Source of the DNA: Pseudomonas sp. K2I15
GTDB taxonomy: Bacteria; Pseudomonadota; Gammaproteobacteria; Pseudomonadales; Pseudomonadaceae
NCBI RefSeq assembly: GCF_002204795.1
Contig: NZ_NIXO01000048.1
Coordinates: 1 to 49,591 of the forward strand
Direction of reading: 5' to 3'
Length of the DNA stretch: 49,591 bases
The position numbers were made by a program, and so were the translations under genes. Within the stretch, counting starts at the first letter, position 1; every line of letters begins with the position of its first letter. Below, one piece after another: positions 16,660 to 24,671 of this stretch. The notes below the pieces were generated by a model that was not told the origin of the DNA, ran no database searches, and saw only the letters and a program-made list of their open reading frames with translations.

Positions 16660-17274
16660 TCAGGCTGCGGTCAGCAGGCCCTGGCGTTCGATGAAGGCGA
16701 CGATTTCTTCCAGGCCGACGCCGGTTTTCTGGTTGCTGAAGACGAAAGGTTTGCCGCCGCGCATGCGCTGGGTGTCGCTGTTCATCAGCTCCAGGGACGC
16801 ACCCACCATCGGCGCGAGGTCGATCTTGTTGATCACCAGCAGGTCGGACTTGCAGATCCCGGGTCCGCCTTTGCGCGGCAGCTTGTCGCCGGCCGACACA
16901 TCAATCACGTAGATGGTCAGGTCCGACAGCTCCGGGCTGAAGGTCGCCGACAGGTTGTCGCCGCCGGACTCCACCAGGATCAGGTCCAGGCCGGGAAAGC
17001 GCCGGTTCAGTTGGTCCACGGCTTCGAGGTTGATCGAGGCATCTTCGCGAATCGCGGTGTGCGGGCAGCCGCCGGTTTCCACGCCGATGATGCGCTCGGG
17101 CGCCAGGGCCTGGTTGCGCACCAGGAAGTCGGCGTCTTCGCGGGTGTAGATATCGTTGGTGACCACCGCCAGGTTGTAGCGATCGCGCAGGGCCAGGCAC
17201 AGGGCCAGGGTCAGGGCGGTCTTGCCGGAACCGACCGGGCCGCCGATGCCGACGCGCAGGGGTTGTGTGTTCAT
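16660..17274 (-). CDS. ureG: Urease accessory GTPase UreG
   Basis: 204 residues from the ATG at 17274 (GGAG 5 nt upstream); a longer frame adds 9 residues without family similarity. The P-loop GGPVGSGKT is at 11-19, the nickel-site CPH is in VETGGCPHTAIREDASIN, followed by ESGGDNLSATFSP and the GTPase specificity motif NKID. UreG binds nickel and GTP and, with UreD-UreF, drives nickel delivery into apo-urease in the cytoplasm. It is the third gene of ureE-ureF-ureG (38-nt gap after ureF). The structural genes ureABC are about 14 kb away, as in P. aeruginosa. Confidence 0.97.
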   Translation of the reverse strand: MNTQPLRVGIGGPVGSGKTALTLALCLALRDRYNLAVVTNDIYTREDADFLVRNQALAPERIIGVETGGCPHTAIREDASINLEAVDQLNRRFPGLDLILVESGGDNLSATFSPELSDLTIYVIDVSAGDKLPRKGGPGICKSDLLVINKIDLAPMVGASLELMNSDTQRMRGGKPFVFSNQKTGVGLEEIVAFIERQGLLTAA

Positions 17275-17312
17275 GTGATTCTCCAAAATAAGGGGCGCCA
17301 ACGTATGAGGCC

Positions 17313-17987
17313 CTATGAACGGAACAGGCGGCTGTACTGGCGCTCATGGGCCATGCACGCCAGGGACAGGCCAAAGGCGGCGCTGCCGTAGTGATTGGGG
17401 TCAAGTTGGCTGGCGCTCTGCTGGGCTTGTTGCAGCAGTGGCAGCAGTTCACTGGTCAGGCGCTGGGCGGCTTGCTGGCCCAGGGGTAGGGTTTTCATCA
17501 GCACGGCCAGTTGGTTTTCCAGCCAGCTCCACAGCCAGGCGGCCAGGGCATCCTCGGGGCTGATCTGCCAGGCGCGGGCGGCCAGCGCCCAGCCCAGGGC
17601 CAGGTGCGGTTCGGATCGCTGCGCAAGAAACTCCCGCGCCGTTTCATCCAGCTCCGGCAAGCCGTTCAGCAGTTGGTGCAGGGAATAACCCATCTGCCGG
17701 CTTTCCTGGTACAGCTCGCGGGTTTCGCGGCTGGCGCGGTGTTCTTCACACAACTGCGCGAGGCGCGGCCAGTCTTGTTCCGCGGCGGCCTTGCAGTGCG
17801 CGAGCAACAGCGGCGCCTCGAAGCGCGCCAGGTTGAGCAACAATTGATCGCTGATCCAGCGCCCGGCACTCGCCGGGTCGGTCACGCGGGCTTGCTCCAC
17901 GGCCATCTCCAAGCCCTGGGAATAGCTATAGCCACCAATCGGCAATTGCGGACTGGCCAGACGCAACAGCGCCCAGGCTGGGTTCAT
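17313..17987 (-). CDS. ureF: Urease accessory protein UreF
   Basis: 224 residues, the usual all-helical UreF. It begins MNPAWALLRLASPQLPIGGYSYSQGLE, the conserved N-terminal block, and keeps DQLLLNLARFEAPLL and a C-terminal HERQYSRLFRS-type tail needed for UreG contact. It bridges UreD-urease and UreG during nickel insertion. The start overlaps the ureE stop by 4 nt, so the two are translationally coupled. Confidence 0.95.
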   Translation of the reverse strand: MNPAWALLRLASPQLPIGGYSYSQGLEMAVEQARVTDPASAGRWISDQLLLNLARFEAPLLLAHCKAAAEQDWPRLAQLCEEHRASRETRELYQESRQMGYSLHQLLNGLPELDETAREFLAQRSEPHLALGWALAARAWQISPEDALAAWLWSWLENQLAVLMKTLPLGQQAAQRLTSELLPLLQQAQQSASQLDPNHYGSAAFGLSLACMAHERQYSRLFRS

Positions 17988-18484
17988 AGACGTACGCCGA
18001 ACTGGTGCAGCTTGGGCGGGTAGTTGAAGTCTTCGTCGCCATGGCGGGAATGATGATGGCCGCCGCCATAGGCGCCGTGTTCCGGCTGGAACGGCGCTTC
18101 GATGGTTTCGGTGGTGGCGCCCAACTGGTCGAGCATGGCCTTGAGCACGTAGTCATCGAGCAGGCGCAGCCAGCCGTCACCCACTTGCAGGGCCACGTGA
18201 CGGTTGCCCAAGTGATAGGCGGCGCGGGTCAGTTCAAAGGCATTGCTGCAGGTGACGTGCAGCAGTTGTTCAGGGCGGGCGCACACGCGTACGACGCGTC
18301 CGTCTTCGGCCTGTAGGAATTCGCCATCGTGCAGCGGTGGCTGGCCGCGCTCCAGAAACAGGCCGACGTCTTCTCCGTCAGCACTGAAACAGCGCAGGCG
18401 GCTTTTGCTGCGAGCTTCGAAGTTCAGCAGCAACTCGGCGGCCCAGACGGGTTCGGGGGCGATTCGGCGGTGGATCACCAGCAT
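17984..18484 (-). CDS. ureE: Urease accessory nickel metallochaperone UreE
   Basis: 166 residues from the ATG at 18484; the open frame extends 33 codons further without family similarity. The N-terminal peptide-binding domain contains RLRCFSADGEDVGLFLERG. The metal-binding domain contains ELTRAAYHLGNRHVALQ, with the dimer-interface histidine. The C terminus is His/Asp-rich (GGGHHHSRHGDEDFNYPP), fitting nickel storage. UreE hands nickel to UreG. It is the first gene of the ureEFG operon; its promoter must lie in the 337-bp gap shared with the NlpC/P60 gene. Confidence 0.95.
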   Translation of the reverse strand: MLVIHRRIAPEPVWAAELLLNFEARSKSRLRCFSADGEDVGLFLERGQPPLHDGEFLQAEDGRVVRVCARPEQLLHVTCSNAFELTRAAYHLGNRHVALQVGDGWLRLLDDYVLKAMLDQLGATTETIEAPFQPEHGAYGGGHHHSRHGDEDFNYPPKLHQFGVRL

Positions 18485-18821
18485 CAGAAAGCTTCCAGCT
18501 ATGAGCGATAAGCAAGCTAGAGCAAGGGTCTTGCCAACCACGCGAGGAGTGGAAATTCCCTTTAGGCAGGCAGCATGTGCCACCTGATGGCGCAGGAAAT
18601 TATTCCAAAATGTTCCATTTTGGTGCGTCAGTGGATTTATAGCACCGGATTCGGGCGCTCGGCGTTGAATTCCACCGCGCCGCGCATGAAATTTCTTTCA
18701 TCTTTTGTGAGTTTTGGTCGCTTAAGACTTTTCCTACGCACTTGCAGGATTCGTCGTGCGTTGTGTTACGCGCCGTTTCATTAGGATTCCGCTCCGTATT
18801 TAATCCTCAGCGGTTTCCACC
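18485..18821. promoter_or_regulatory. Divergent intergenic region ureE / NlpC-P60
   Basis: 337 bp between divergently transcribed genes. It holds a perfect 19-bp interrupted palindrome, CCAAAATGTTCCATTTTGG, at 18605-18623, a candidate operator about 120 bp upstream of ureE. I could not fit a sigma-54 -24/-12 element here. No convincing small gene is present: a 69-codon frame at 18575-18784 lacks a ribosome-binding site and coding character. Confidence 0.45.
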
Positions 18822-19310
18822 ATGTACAAGTCATTTTTCTGTTTATTGATTGTCAGCCTGTCGATGGCGATTTCATCCGCCTCGGCCAATTTCCAGCGCC
18901 CGGTCTCATTCGATACTTCGCCGTCGATCGACAACGTGATCGATCGTGCCCACGCGCTGTTGGGCACGCCTTACAAAATGGGCGGCACCTCGGTGAAACA
19001 GGGGTTCGATTGCAGCAGCTTCCTGGTGTACCTGTTCAAGACCGAAGCCAATATTCACCTGCCCCGCACCACCGTGGCGATGCACCGCTCAACGGCAGCC
19101 ACGGTCAAGCGCGATGCGTTGCAACCGGGTGATGCGGTATTTTTCAGGGGTAATGGGCGCGGCCAGGTCAGCCACGTCGGCCTTTATATAGGCGAGGGCA
19201 AGTTCATTCACTCGCCACGCACGGGCAAAAGCGTGCGCATCGATTCACTGGCCAACAGTTACTGGACGAAGAACTACACCACCGCCAAGCGTTTTCACGC
19301 CGTGCGCTGA
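18822..19310 (+). CDS. NlpC/P60 cell-wall endopeptidase
   Basis: 162 residues. An N-terminal signal peptide is at about 1-22 (ends ASA before NFQRPVS); there is no lipobox. The C40 domain is complete: Cys64 in GFDCSS, His118 in SHVGLYIG and a third His130 in KFIHSPRTG. The domain begins with ARALLGTPYKMGG-type sequence. Such proteins cleave gamma-D-Glu-diaminopimelate or related bonds in periplasmic peptidoglycan. It ends 1 bp before the convergent TetR gene and looks monocistronic. Confidence 0.88.
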   Translation: MYKSFFCLLIVSLSMAISSASANFQRPVSFDTSPSIDNVIDRAHALLGTPYKMGGTSVKQGFDCSSFLVYLFKTEANIHLPRTTVAMHRSTAATVKRDALQPGDAVFFRGNGRGQVSHVGLYIGEGKFIHSPRTGKSVRIDSLANSYWTKNYTTAKRFHAVR

Positions 19311-19311
19311 G

Positions 19312-19944
19312 TTATTCGGTGCTGCCCAGGCCTTGCCAGTGCTTGAGACCGATAAAGATAAAGCGCAGTTGCTGGGTGATTTTGGCTTGAGGCGTGAGGT
19401 GCGCAGGCAGCGCTTGGGCGGGCGGGTCGATGATATCGGGCAGGGTGGCGAACACGCTCTTGACGATCAGGTCGGCCATCACCTGCAAACCGTCGGCATC
19501 CAGGTGCTGGAGCTTGGGCATCAGGGTCAGGTCGGCGGCAAGGTCGCTGGTGATGTCTTCACGCAGGGCACCGATGGCTTGGCGAACCGCGAGGCTGCCA
19601 CCGTATTGCTCACGGGCCAGGAACAGGAATTGCGAACGGTTGGCGGCGACCACATCGAGGAAAATCCGCACTGAGGCATCGATGATGCCGCCCATCACGA
19701 ATTCATTGTGGCGTACCAGGCGAATTGTCGCGCGAAAGGTCTGGCCGACTTCACTGACCAATACCAGGCCCAACTGATCCATATCGGCAAAATGACGGTA
19801 GAAACCGGTGGGCACGATGCCGGCGGTCTTGGCCACTTCACGCAGGCTCAGGCTGCCGAACCCACGGCCACACTCCATCAGATGGCGGGCTGCGTCCATC
19901 AGGGCGAGTCGGGTCTGTTGCTTCTGTTCGGCACGGGGCAGCAT
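19312..19944 (-). CDS. desT: TetR-family regulator, DesT-like
   Basis: 210 residues from the ATG at 19944 (MLPRAEQKQQTRLALMDAAR); the open frame continues 24 codons upstream without family features. The HTH is at about residues 28-55 (FGSLSLREVAKTAGIVPTGFYRHF). The large ligand domain includes NRSQFLFLAREQYGG. It resembles Pseudomonas DesT, which senses acyl-CoA saturation and represses the desCB desaturase genes; in P. aeruginosa desT also sits next to ureE. Here the desaturase genes are not adjacent, and an NlpC/P60 gene lies between it and ureE. The symbol therefore rests on remembered similarity and synteny. Confidence 0.65.
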   Translation of the reverse strand: MLPRAEQKQQTRLALMDAARHLMECGRGFGSLSLREVAKTAGIVPTGFYRHFADMDQLGLVLVSEVGQTFRATIRLVRHNEFVMGGIIDASVRIFLDVVAANRSQFLFLAREQYGGSLAVRQAIGALREDITSDLAADLTLMPKLQHLDADGLQVMADLIVKSVFATLPDIIDPPAQALPAHLTPQAKITQQLRFIFIGLKHWQGLGSTE

Positions 19945-20049
19945 TGGCAGGCGGGCTTTGTGGACAAGGACAGCGACGCACTCTAGCAAATCAGCTTTGC
20001 CAGCGTCGAACTTCAAAAGGGTGAAGGGCGTTGCGGTTCACACAAAGTC

Positions 20050-20078
20050 AAAGCCCGATCGGGTGATCGGGCTTTTTT
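20050..20078. terminator. Strong hairpin terminator after the small secreted protein gene
   Basis: Stem AAGCCCGATC / GATCGGGCTT with a short GGGT-type loop, followed by six T on the plus strand and TTT on the minus strand. The gene ending at 20096 on the minus strand is the natural user, although the longer T run is on the other strand. It is probably bidirectional. Confidence 0.6.
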
Positions 20079-20095
20079 CCAGGGCCAGCACGGGC

Positions 20096-20464
20096 TTAGC
20101 TCTGTGCTTGATGCAGTTCTTCCAGACGGTCAGCGCCGCCTTCAGCTACGGAACCTGCGTAGGCGCGTTCGTTGGCTTGCTCAGCACCGCCTTCAACCAG
20201 ACCTTTCTGTTCCAGGCGATTGCGGCCGTTTTCTACAACGCCTTCGGTGTAAGCGCGTTTGTTGGCGTTGTCCGAACCGTTTTCAGTGATGCTGCCGTTG
20301 TAGTCGGTGTTGTTCTTGTCCGAAGCACCGCTGCGAGCCAGGGTTTGGCTGACATGGGAAGCATCGGCTTTCACTTGTGGGGTGGCCTGTTCAGCAGCTG
20401 GCAGGGCAAATGCGCTGGTGGCCAGGACGGAAAGTACAAAGCTTGCGAGTAATTGGCGTTTCAT
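20096..20464 (-). CDS. Small secreted protein with internal repeats, function unknown
   Basis: 122 residues. A signal peptide at about 1-19 begins MKRQLLASFVLSVLATSAFA. The ATG at 20464 has GGAG upstream; a longer frame would destroy the signal peptide. The mature region is hydrophilic, without cysteine, and carries two similar units of about 27 residues: ENGSDNANKRAYTEGVVENG then RNRLEQK, and EGGAEQANERAYAGSVAEGG then ADRLEEL. The shared pattern is E-N/G-G-x3-A-N-x-R-A-Y-x4-V-x-E-N/G-G-x2-R-L-E. Similar short exported proteins in Pseudomonas carry an unsupported label as phage infection protein. The role is unknown. Confidence 0.75.
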   Translation of the reverse strand: MKRQLLASFVLSVLATSAFALPAAEQATPQVKADASHVSQTLARSGASDKNNTDYNGSITENGSDNANKRAYTEGVVENGRNRLEQKGLVEGGAEQANERAYAGSVAEGGADRLEELHQAQS

Positions 20465-20832
20465 GATGGGTTGCTCCTTGGGAGGGCGATAAAGTGGGTA
20501 CAGGACTAATGCTACTCTTGATAAGTCGATATAAAAGTTCATAAACACAATGGTAATAATCAACAGAATTGATTGTTCCCTGCGAAGGCTCTATCTCGCA
20601 GGTCTCAAGCCCGCGCTTTTGCACCGTGGTGGGTATTTTCGACACGATCGTGGGTAACAACGGTGCGTCGTCGATGATTGAAGCTGTCTGGTTGGTCAGG
20701 AAAGATGGTTTTTACGGGTAATTCATCGTTGGGGTTAAACCCCCGTGCCGTTTGTCAGTCGTAGCCATATAAGCTGTAGTCAAAACGTGCGCCGTAACGC
20801 GCCCGCTCAGTCGTAACCTGGAGTCCTGTGCA
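20465..20832. other. Intergenic region before the AsmA-family gene
   Basis: 368 bp between divergent genes. A 7-bp hairpin CCTGCGA / TCGCAGG lies at 20579-20602. The AT-rich stretch at 20515-20575 probably holds the promoter of the leftward small secreted protein gene. I recognise no RNA gene or defined operator. Confidence 0.4.
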
Positions 20833-22902
20833 ATGACGCGCACTCGTAAAATTCTCGCCTGGAGCTGCGCCAGCTTCGTTTTGTTAATCGCCATTGTGGT
20901 GTTGGTCCTGGTGTTCTTTGACTGGAACCGGATCAAGCCGCCGCTCAATGCCAAGGTCTCCGAAGAGCTGCACCGACCGTTTGCCATCAACGGCAACCTG
21001 GCGGTGGTGTGGCAGCGCGAACCCGATGAAGGCGGCTGGCGCGCCTGGGTTCCGTGGCCGCATGTGATTGCCGAAGACCTGACCCTGGGCAACCCCGACT
21101 GGTCGAAAACCCCGCAGATGGTCACCCTCAAGCGTGTGGAATTGCGTATCTCACCGTTGGCGTTACTGGCCCAGCGCGTGGTGATCCCGCGTATCGACCT
21201 CACCGAACCGAGTGCGCAGTTGCAGCGCCTGGCCGATGGCCGCGCCAACTGGACCTTCAAATTTGACCCTAAAGATCCGAATGCCGAACCGTCCAGCTGG
21301 GTGGTGGACATCGGCGCCATCGGCTTCGACAAAGGCCACGTGACCCTCGACGATCAAACCCTCAAGACCCAACTCGACGTGGTGATCGACATGCTCGGCA
21401 AGCCGATCCCCTTCGGCGAGATCGTCGGTGATGCCGACGCCAAGAAGGCCCTGGAAAAAGGCTCCGCGCCGCAGGATTACGCGTTTGGCCTAAAGGTCAA
21501 AGGCCAGTACCACGGTCAGAAACTCGATGGCACCGGCAAGATCGGTGGCCTGCTGGCGCTGCAGGACGCGGCCAAGCCGTTCCCGCTGCAAGCCCAGGCC
21601 CGGATCGGCGACACCAGCATCGCGCTGGCCGGCACCCTGACCGACCCGATGAACCTCGGCGCGCTCGACCTGCGCCTCAAACTCTCCGGCAGCAGCCTGG
21701 GCAACCTGTACCCGCTCACCGGCGTGACCCTGCCGGATTCGCCCGCCTACTCCACCGACGGCCACCTGACCGCCAAGCTGCATGAGGCCAACGGCGCGTC
21801 GTTCCAGTACGAGAACTTCAACGGCAAGATCGGCAACAGCGATATCCACGGCAACCTCGGCTACGTCGCGAGCCAGCCACGGCCCAAACTCACCGGTGCA
21901 TTGGTCTCCAACCAACTGTTGATGACCGACCTGGCACCGTTGATTGGCGCAGACTCCAATGCCAAGCAAAAAGCCCGTGGCGGCGAAAGCAAGCAGCCGG
22001 CAACCAAAGTGCTGCCGGTGGAGGAGTTCCGCACCGAGCGCTGGCGCGACATGGACGCCGACGTTGAATTCACCGGTAAGCGCATCGTGCACAGTGCCGA
22101 CTTGCCGTTCACCGACCTCTACACGCACCTGGTGCTGAACGACGGCCAGTTGAGCCTGGAGCCCCTGCGCTTCGGCGTGGCCGGTGGCAAGCTCGACGCG
22201 CAGATTCGCCTCAACGGGCGCACCACACCCATGGAGGGCCAGGCGAAACTCACCGCCCGCAACTTCAAGCTCAAACAGCTGTTCCCTACCTTCGAACCGA
22301 TGAAAACCAGCTTTGGTGAGCTCAACGGTGACGCGGACATTTCCGGGCGTGGCAATTCCGTGGCGGCGCTATTGGGCACCTCGAATGGCGATCTGAAGAT
22401 GTTGATCAACGACGGCGCCATCAGCCGCAGCCTGATGGAAATCGCCGGGCTTAACGTAGGCAACTACGTGGTCGGGCGCCTGTTTGGCGACAAGGAAGTG
22501 AAGATCAACTGCGCGGCAGCCGACTTCGGCATCAAGTCCGGCCTGGCGACGACTCGCCTGTTTGTGTTCGATACCGAGAACGCGATCATCTACATCGATG
22601 GCACGGCGAACATGGCGAGCGAGCAGTTGGACCTGACCATCACGCCCGAGTCCAAAGGCTTCCGCCTGTTTTCCCTGCGTTCGCCGTTGTACGTCAATGG
22701 GCCGTTTATCAAGCCCAATGCTGGCGTGAAGGCGGTGCCGTTGATGTTGCGTGGTGCAGGCATGGTTGCACTGGGCTTGATTGCCGGGCCGGCGGCAGGC
22801 TTGCTGGCGCTGGTGGCACCGAGCGGCGATGAGCCGAATCAGTGTGCGCCGTTGCTGCAACAGATGAAGGAAGGCAAGGCCCCTAAAACAGTGAAGGGCT
22901 AG
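20833..22902 (+). CDS. AsmA-family inner-membrane-anchored protein
   Basis: 689 residues. One N-terminal membrane anchor (about 9-30) is preceded by Arg/Lys residues, so the bulk is periplasmic. AsmA features are FDWNRIKPPLNAKVSEELHR just after the anchor, repeated beta-strand-rich segments, and the C-terminal block GELNGDADISGRGNSVAALL / MEIAGLNVGNYVVGRL / LDLTITPESKGFRLFSLRSP. The AsmA/TamB/YhdP group is linked to lipid transport between the inner and outer membranes; this member resembles the YhjG subgroup. A second hydrophobic stretch near the C terminus (AGMVALGLIAGPAAGLLALV) is typical. It is monocistronic, with a REP element after it. Confidence 0.8.
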   Translation: MTRTRKILAWSCASFVLLIAIVVLVLVFFDWNRIKPPLNAKVSEELHRPFAINGNLAVVWQREPDEGGWRAWVPWPHVIAEDLTLGNPDWSKTPQMVTLKRVELRISPLALLAQRVVIPRIDLTEPSAQLQRLADGRANWTFKFDPKDPNAEPSSWVVDIGAIGFDKGHVTLDDQTLKTQLDVVIDMLGKPIPFGEIVGDADAKKALEKGSAPQDYAFGLKVKGQYHGQKLDGTGKIGGLLALQDAAKPFPLQAQARIGDTSIALAGTLTDPMNLGALDLRLKLSGSSLGNLYPLTGVTLPDSPAYSTDGHLTAKLHEANGASFQYENFNGKIGNSDIHGNLGYVASQPRPKLTGALVSNQLLMTDLAPLIGADSNAKQKARGGESKQPATKVLPVEEFRTERWRDMDADVEFTGKRIVHSADLPFTDLYTHLVLNDGQLSLEPLRFGVAGGKLDAQIRLNGRTTPMEGQAKLTARNFKLKQLFPTFEPMKTSFGELNGDADISGRGNSVAALLGTSNGDLKMLINDGAISRSLMEIAGLNVGNYVVGRLFGDKEVKINCAAADFGIKSGLATTRLFVFDTENAIIYIDGTANMASEQLDLTITPESKGFRLFSLRSPLYVNGPFIKPNAGVKAVPLMLRGAGMVALGLIAGPAAGLLALVAPSGDEPNQCAPLLQQMKEGKAPKTVKG

Positions 22903-22922
22903 CTGACAAAACCGCGAACCAA

Positions 22923-23014
22923 AATGTGCGAGCGGGCTTGCTCGCGAAGGCGCTAGATCAGTCAAGAATGTGCCGACTGATCCACCGTCTTCGCGAGCAA
23001 GCCCGCTCCCACAT
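22923..23014. repeat. REP pair between AsmA-family and ferritin-like genes
   Basis: Left arm TGTGCGAGCGGGCTTGCTCG and inverted arm ending GCAAGCCCGCTCCCACAT, with a loop of about 35 nt. It lies in the gap between convergent genes. Confidence 0.85.
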
Positions 23015-23040
23015 GGGGTTTGCGGTGTTAGTTGTGTCAG

Positions 23041-23571
23041 TTACAGGTCTTGCAGAATATCCGCCATGTCATCGGCGTGTTCTTCTTCCTGGGCCAGGAT
23101 GTCTTCGAAGATCCGGCGCGTGGTCGGGTCTTTGTCGCCGATGTACTGGATGATCTCGCGATAGCTGTCCACCGCGATGCGCTCGGCGACCAGGTCTTCG
23201 TAGACCATTTCCTTCAGCGTATTACCGGCCACGTACTGCGCGTGGGAATTTTTCGACAGCAGGTCGGGGTTGAATTCCGGCTCGCCGCCCAACTGCACGA
23301 TGCGCTCAGCCAGCTTGTCGGCGTGTTCGGCTTCCTGGGTGGCGTGCTCGAGGAACTCCTCGGCGGCGACGTGTGCCTTGACGCCGTTGGCCATGAAATA
23401 GTGGCGTTTGTAGCGCAGCACGCACACCAGTTCGGTGGCCAGCGATTCGTTGAGCAGACGCAGGATTTCCTGGCGGTCTGCGTCATAGCCTTCGGTCACT
23501 GCACCGTTTTCGACGTTCTTGCGGGCGCGCTCACGCAGGGTGGCTACGTCAGACAAATGTGAGTCAGTCAT
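23041..23571 (-). CDS. Bacterioferritin / Dps-like ferritin-family protein
   Basis: 176 residues, a four-helix ferritin fold. Metal-ligand patterns are Glu in NESLATELVCVLRYKRHYF, E-x-x-H in ATQEAEHADKL, Glu in DLVAERIAVDSYREI and E-x-x-H in LAQEEEHADDM, so a complete di-iron site is expected. The N-terminal ~30 residues resemble those of Dps-like (DpsL) ferritins, and P. aeruginosa has such a gene in the corresponding region. The role is iron storage and peroxide detoxification in the cytoplasm. I do not see the Met52-type heme ligand of true bacterioferritin with confidence. Confidence 0.85.
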   Translation of the reverse strand: MTDSHLSDVATLRERARKNVENGAVTEGYDADRQEILRLLNESLATELVCVLRYKRHYFMANGVKAHVAAEEFLEHATQEAEHADKLAERIVQLGGEPEFNPDLLSKNSHAQYVAGNTLKEMVYEDLVAERIAVDSYREIIQYIGDKDPTTRRIFEDILAQEEEHADDMADILQDL

Positions 23572-23670
23572 CTCATTCTCCTGGTACTAATCCGGTTTTG
23601 CGCCACGCTCTGCCGGCGTGATCGCTCACTGGTTGTGAGTCCCAGGCAACCCGAAAAGTTTTATCGGATT

Positions 23671-24573
23671 TTACTGAAGATGTCGCGGTCGTGGGCTGAC
23701 CTCGCTGCGAACCGGTGTCGTCCAGCGCTCTGACAAAATCACGCCCCCCAAGGTCAGCAAGCCGCCCACCAAGTGATACATCGCCAGCTGTTCCTTCAAC
23801 ACCACCGCCGCAATCAAAGCGGTGATCAACGGCAGCAGGTTGAAAAACAGCGTGGTTCGGCTTGGGCCCAGGGTCTTCACCGAATGCATCCACGCCAACG
23901 GCGCCAGCATCGAGGCCAACAGGCAGGCGTATAACACCAGCGGAATGTTCGACCAGCCAAGGCCCGCCTTGTCGGAGAGCAGGAACAGCGGAAACAGCAC
24001 AACCACCGCCACCAATACCTGCAAATACAGCAACACCAGCGGCGGCAACCGCAGCTGCCATTTTTTCAGCAAGGTGCTGTAGACCGCGTAGGCGAGGGTG
24101 GCCACCAGCATCATCCCGTCACCCAGGTTCAGCCCATGTTGCAGCAACGCGCCGAGGCTGCCGGCGGAAACCACCACCACTACGCCGGCGAACGACAGCA
24201 CCGCACCGGTCAGGGCGCCGAAGGTCAGGCGCTGGCCAAGGCTGATGATTGCGGCGGTGAGGGCCATCAGCGGCATCAGCGAGAGGATGATGCCCATGTT
24301 GGTGGCCGAGGTCAGGGTCGCGGCGTAATACGCCAGGCTCTGATACACCGCCATGCCCAGCACGCCGAGGATGAAGATCTTGCCCAGGTTCGGGCGAATC
24401 AGCGGCCAGTTAGCGATCACTGGCTTGAGCATGAATGGGGTAAACAGCAAGCCGGCCAGCAGCCAGCGATAAAAGCCGATCTCGGCAGGGAAAATCGTCC
24501 CCACCGCCAGCTTGTTGACCACGGTATTGCCGGCCCAGATAAAAATGGCCAGTAACGGATAAGCGTATTGCAT
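23671..24573 (-). CDS. EamA-family (DMT superfamily) transporter
   Basis: 300 residues from the ATG at 24573 (MQYAYPLLAIFIWAGNTVVN). It has ten predicted membrane helices in two EamA halves, with signatures such as PAEIGFYRWLLAGLLF near TM2 and ALLASMLAPLAWMHSVKTLGPSRTTLFFNLLPL in the second half. Members usually export metabolites or amino acids. The upstream gap contains a complex palindrome shared with the divergent AraC-type gene, so that regulator is the likely controller. No strong ribosome-binding site precedes the chosen start. Confidence 0.82.
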   Translation of the reverse strand: MQYAYPLLAIFIWAGNTVVNKLAVGTIFPAEIGFYRWLLAGLLFTPFMLKPVIANWPLIRPNLGKIFILGVLGMAVYQSLAYYAATLTSATNMGIILSLMPLMALTAAIISLGQRLTFGALTGAVLSFAGVVVVVSAGSLGALLQHGLNLGDGMMLVATLAYAVYSTLLKKWQLRLPPLVLLYLQVLVAVVVLFPLFLLSDKAGLGWSNIPLVLYACLLASMLAPLAWMHSVKTLGPSRTTLFFNLLPLITALIAAVVLKEQLAMYHLVGGLLTLGGVILSERWTTPVRSEVSPRPRHLQ

Positions 24574-24611
24574 CGAAAGGAACCCGTTGCGTCTATGAGG
24601 GGTGATTATCC

Positions 24612-24670
24612 TTTGTCTGGATCGAAGCCTATACTTCGATCCAGCCATCCGACCTTTGTATCCAGACAAA
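24612..24670. promoter_or_regulatory. Operator-like nested inverted repeats between EamA and AraC genes
   Basis: CTGGATCGAAG (24617-24627) and CTTCGATCCAG (24634-24644) form a perfect 11-bp inverted repeat with a 6-bp spacer. TTTGTCTGGAT (24612-24622) is repeated in inverse as ATCCAGACAAA (24660-24670), which ends 1 nt before the AraC-gene ATG and occupies the position of its ribosome-binding site. The core TCTGGAT therefore occurs three times. The layout suggests autoregulation together with control of the exporter. Confidence 0.65.
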
Positions 24671-24671
24671 T

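Noticed and set aside
18575..18784. 69-codon frame upstream of the NlpC/P60 gene
   Set aside because: No ribosome-binding site, atypical codon use, and it covers the presumed divergent promoters.
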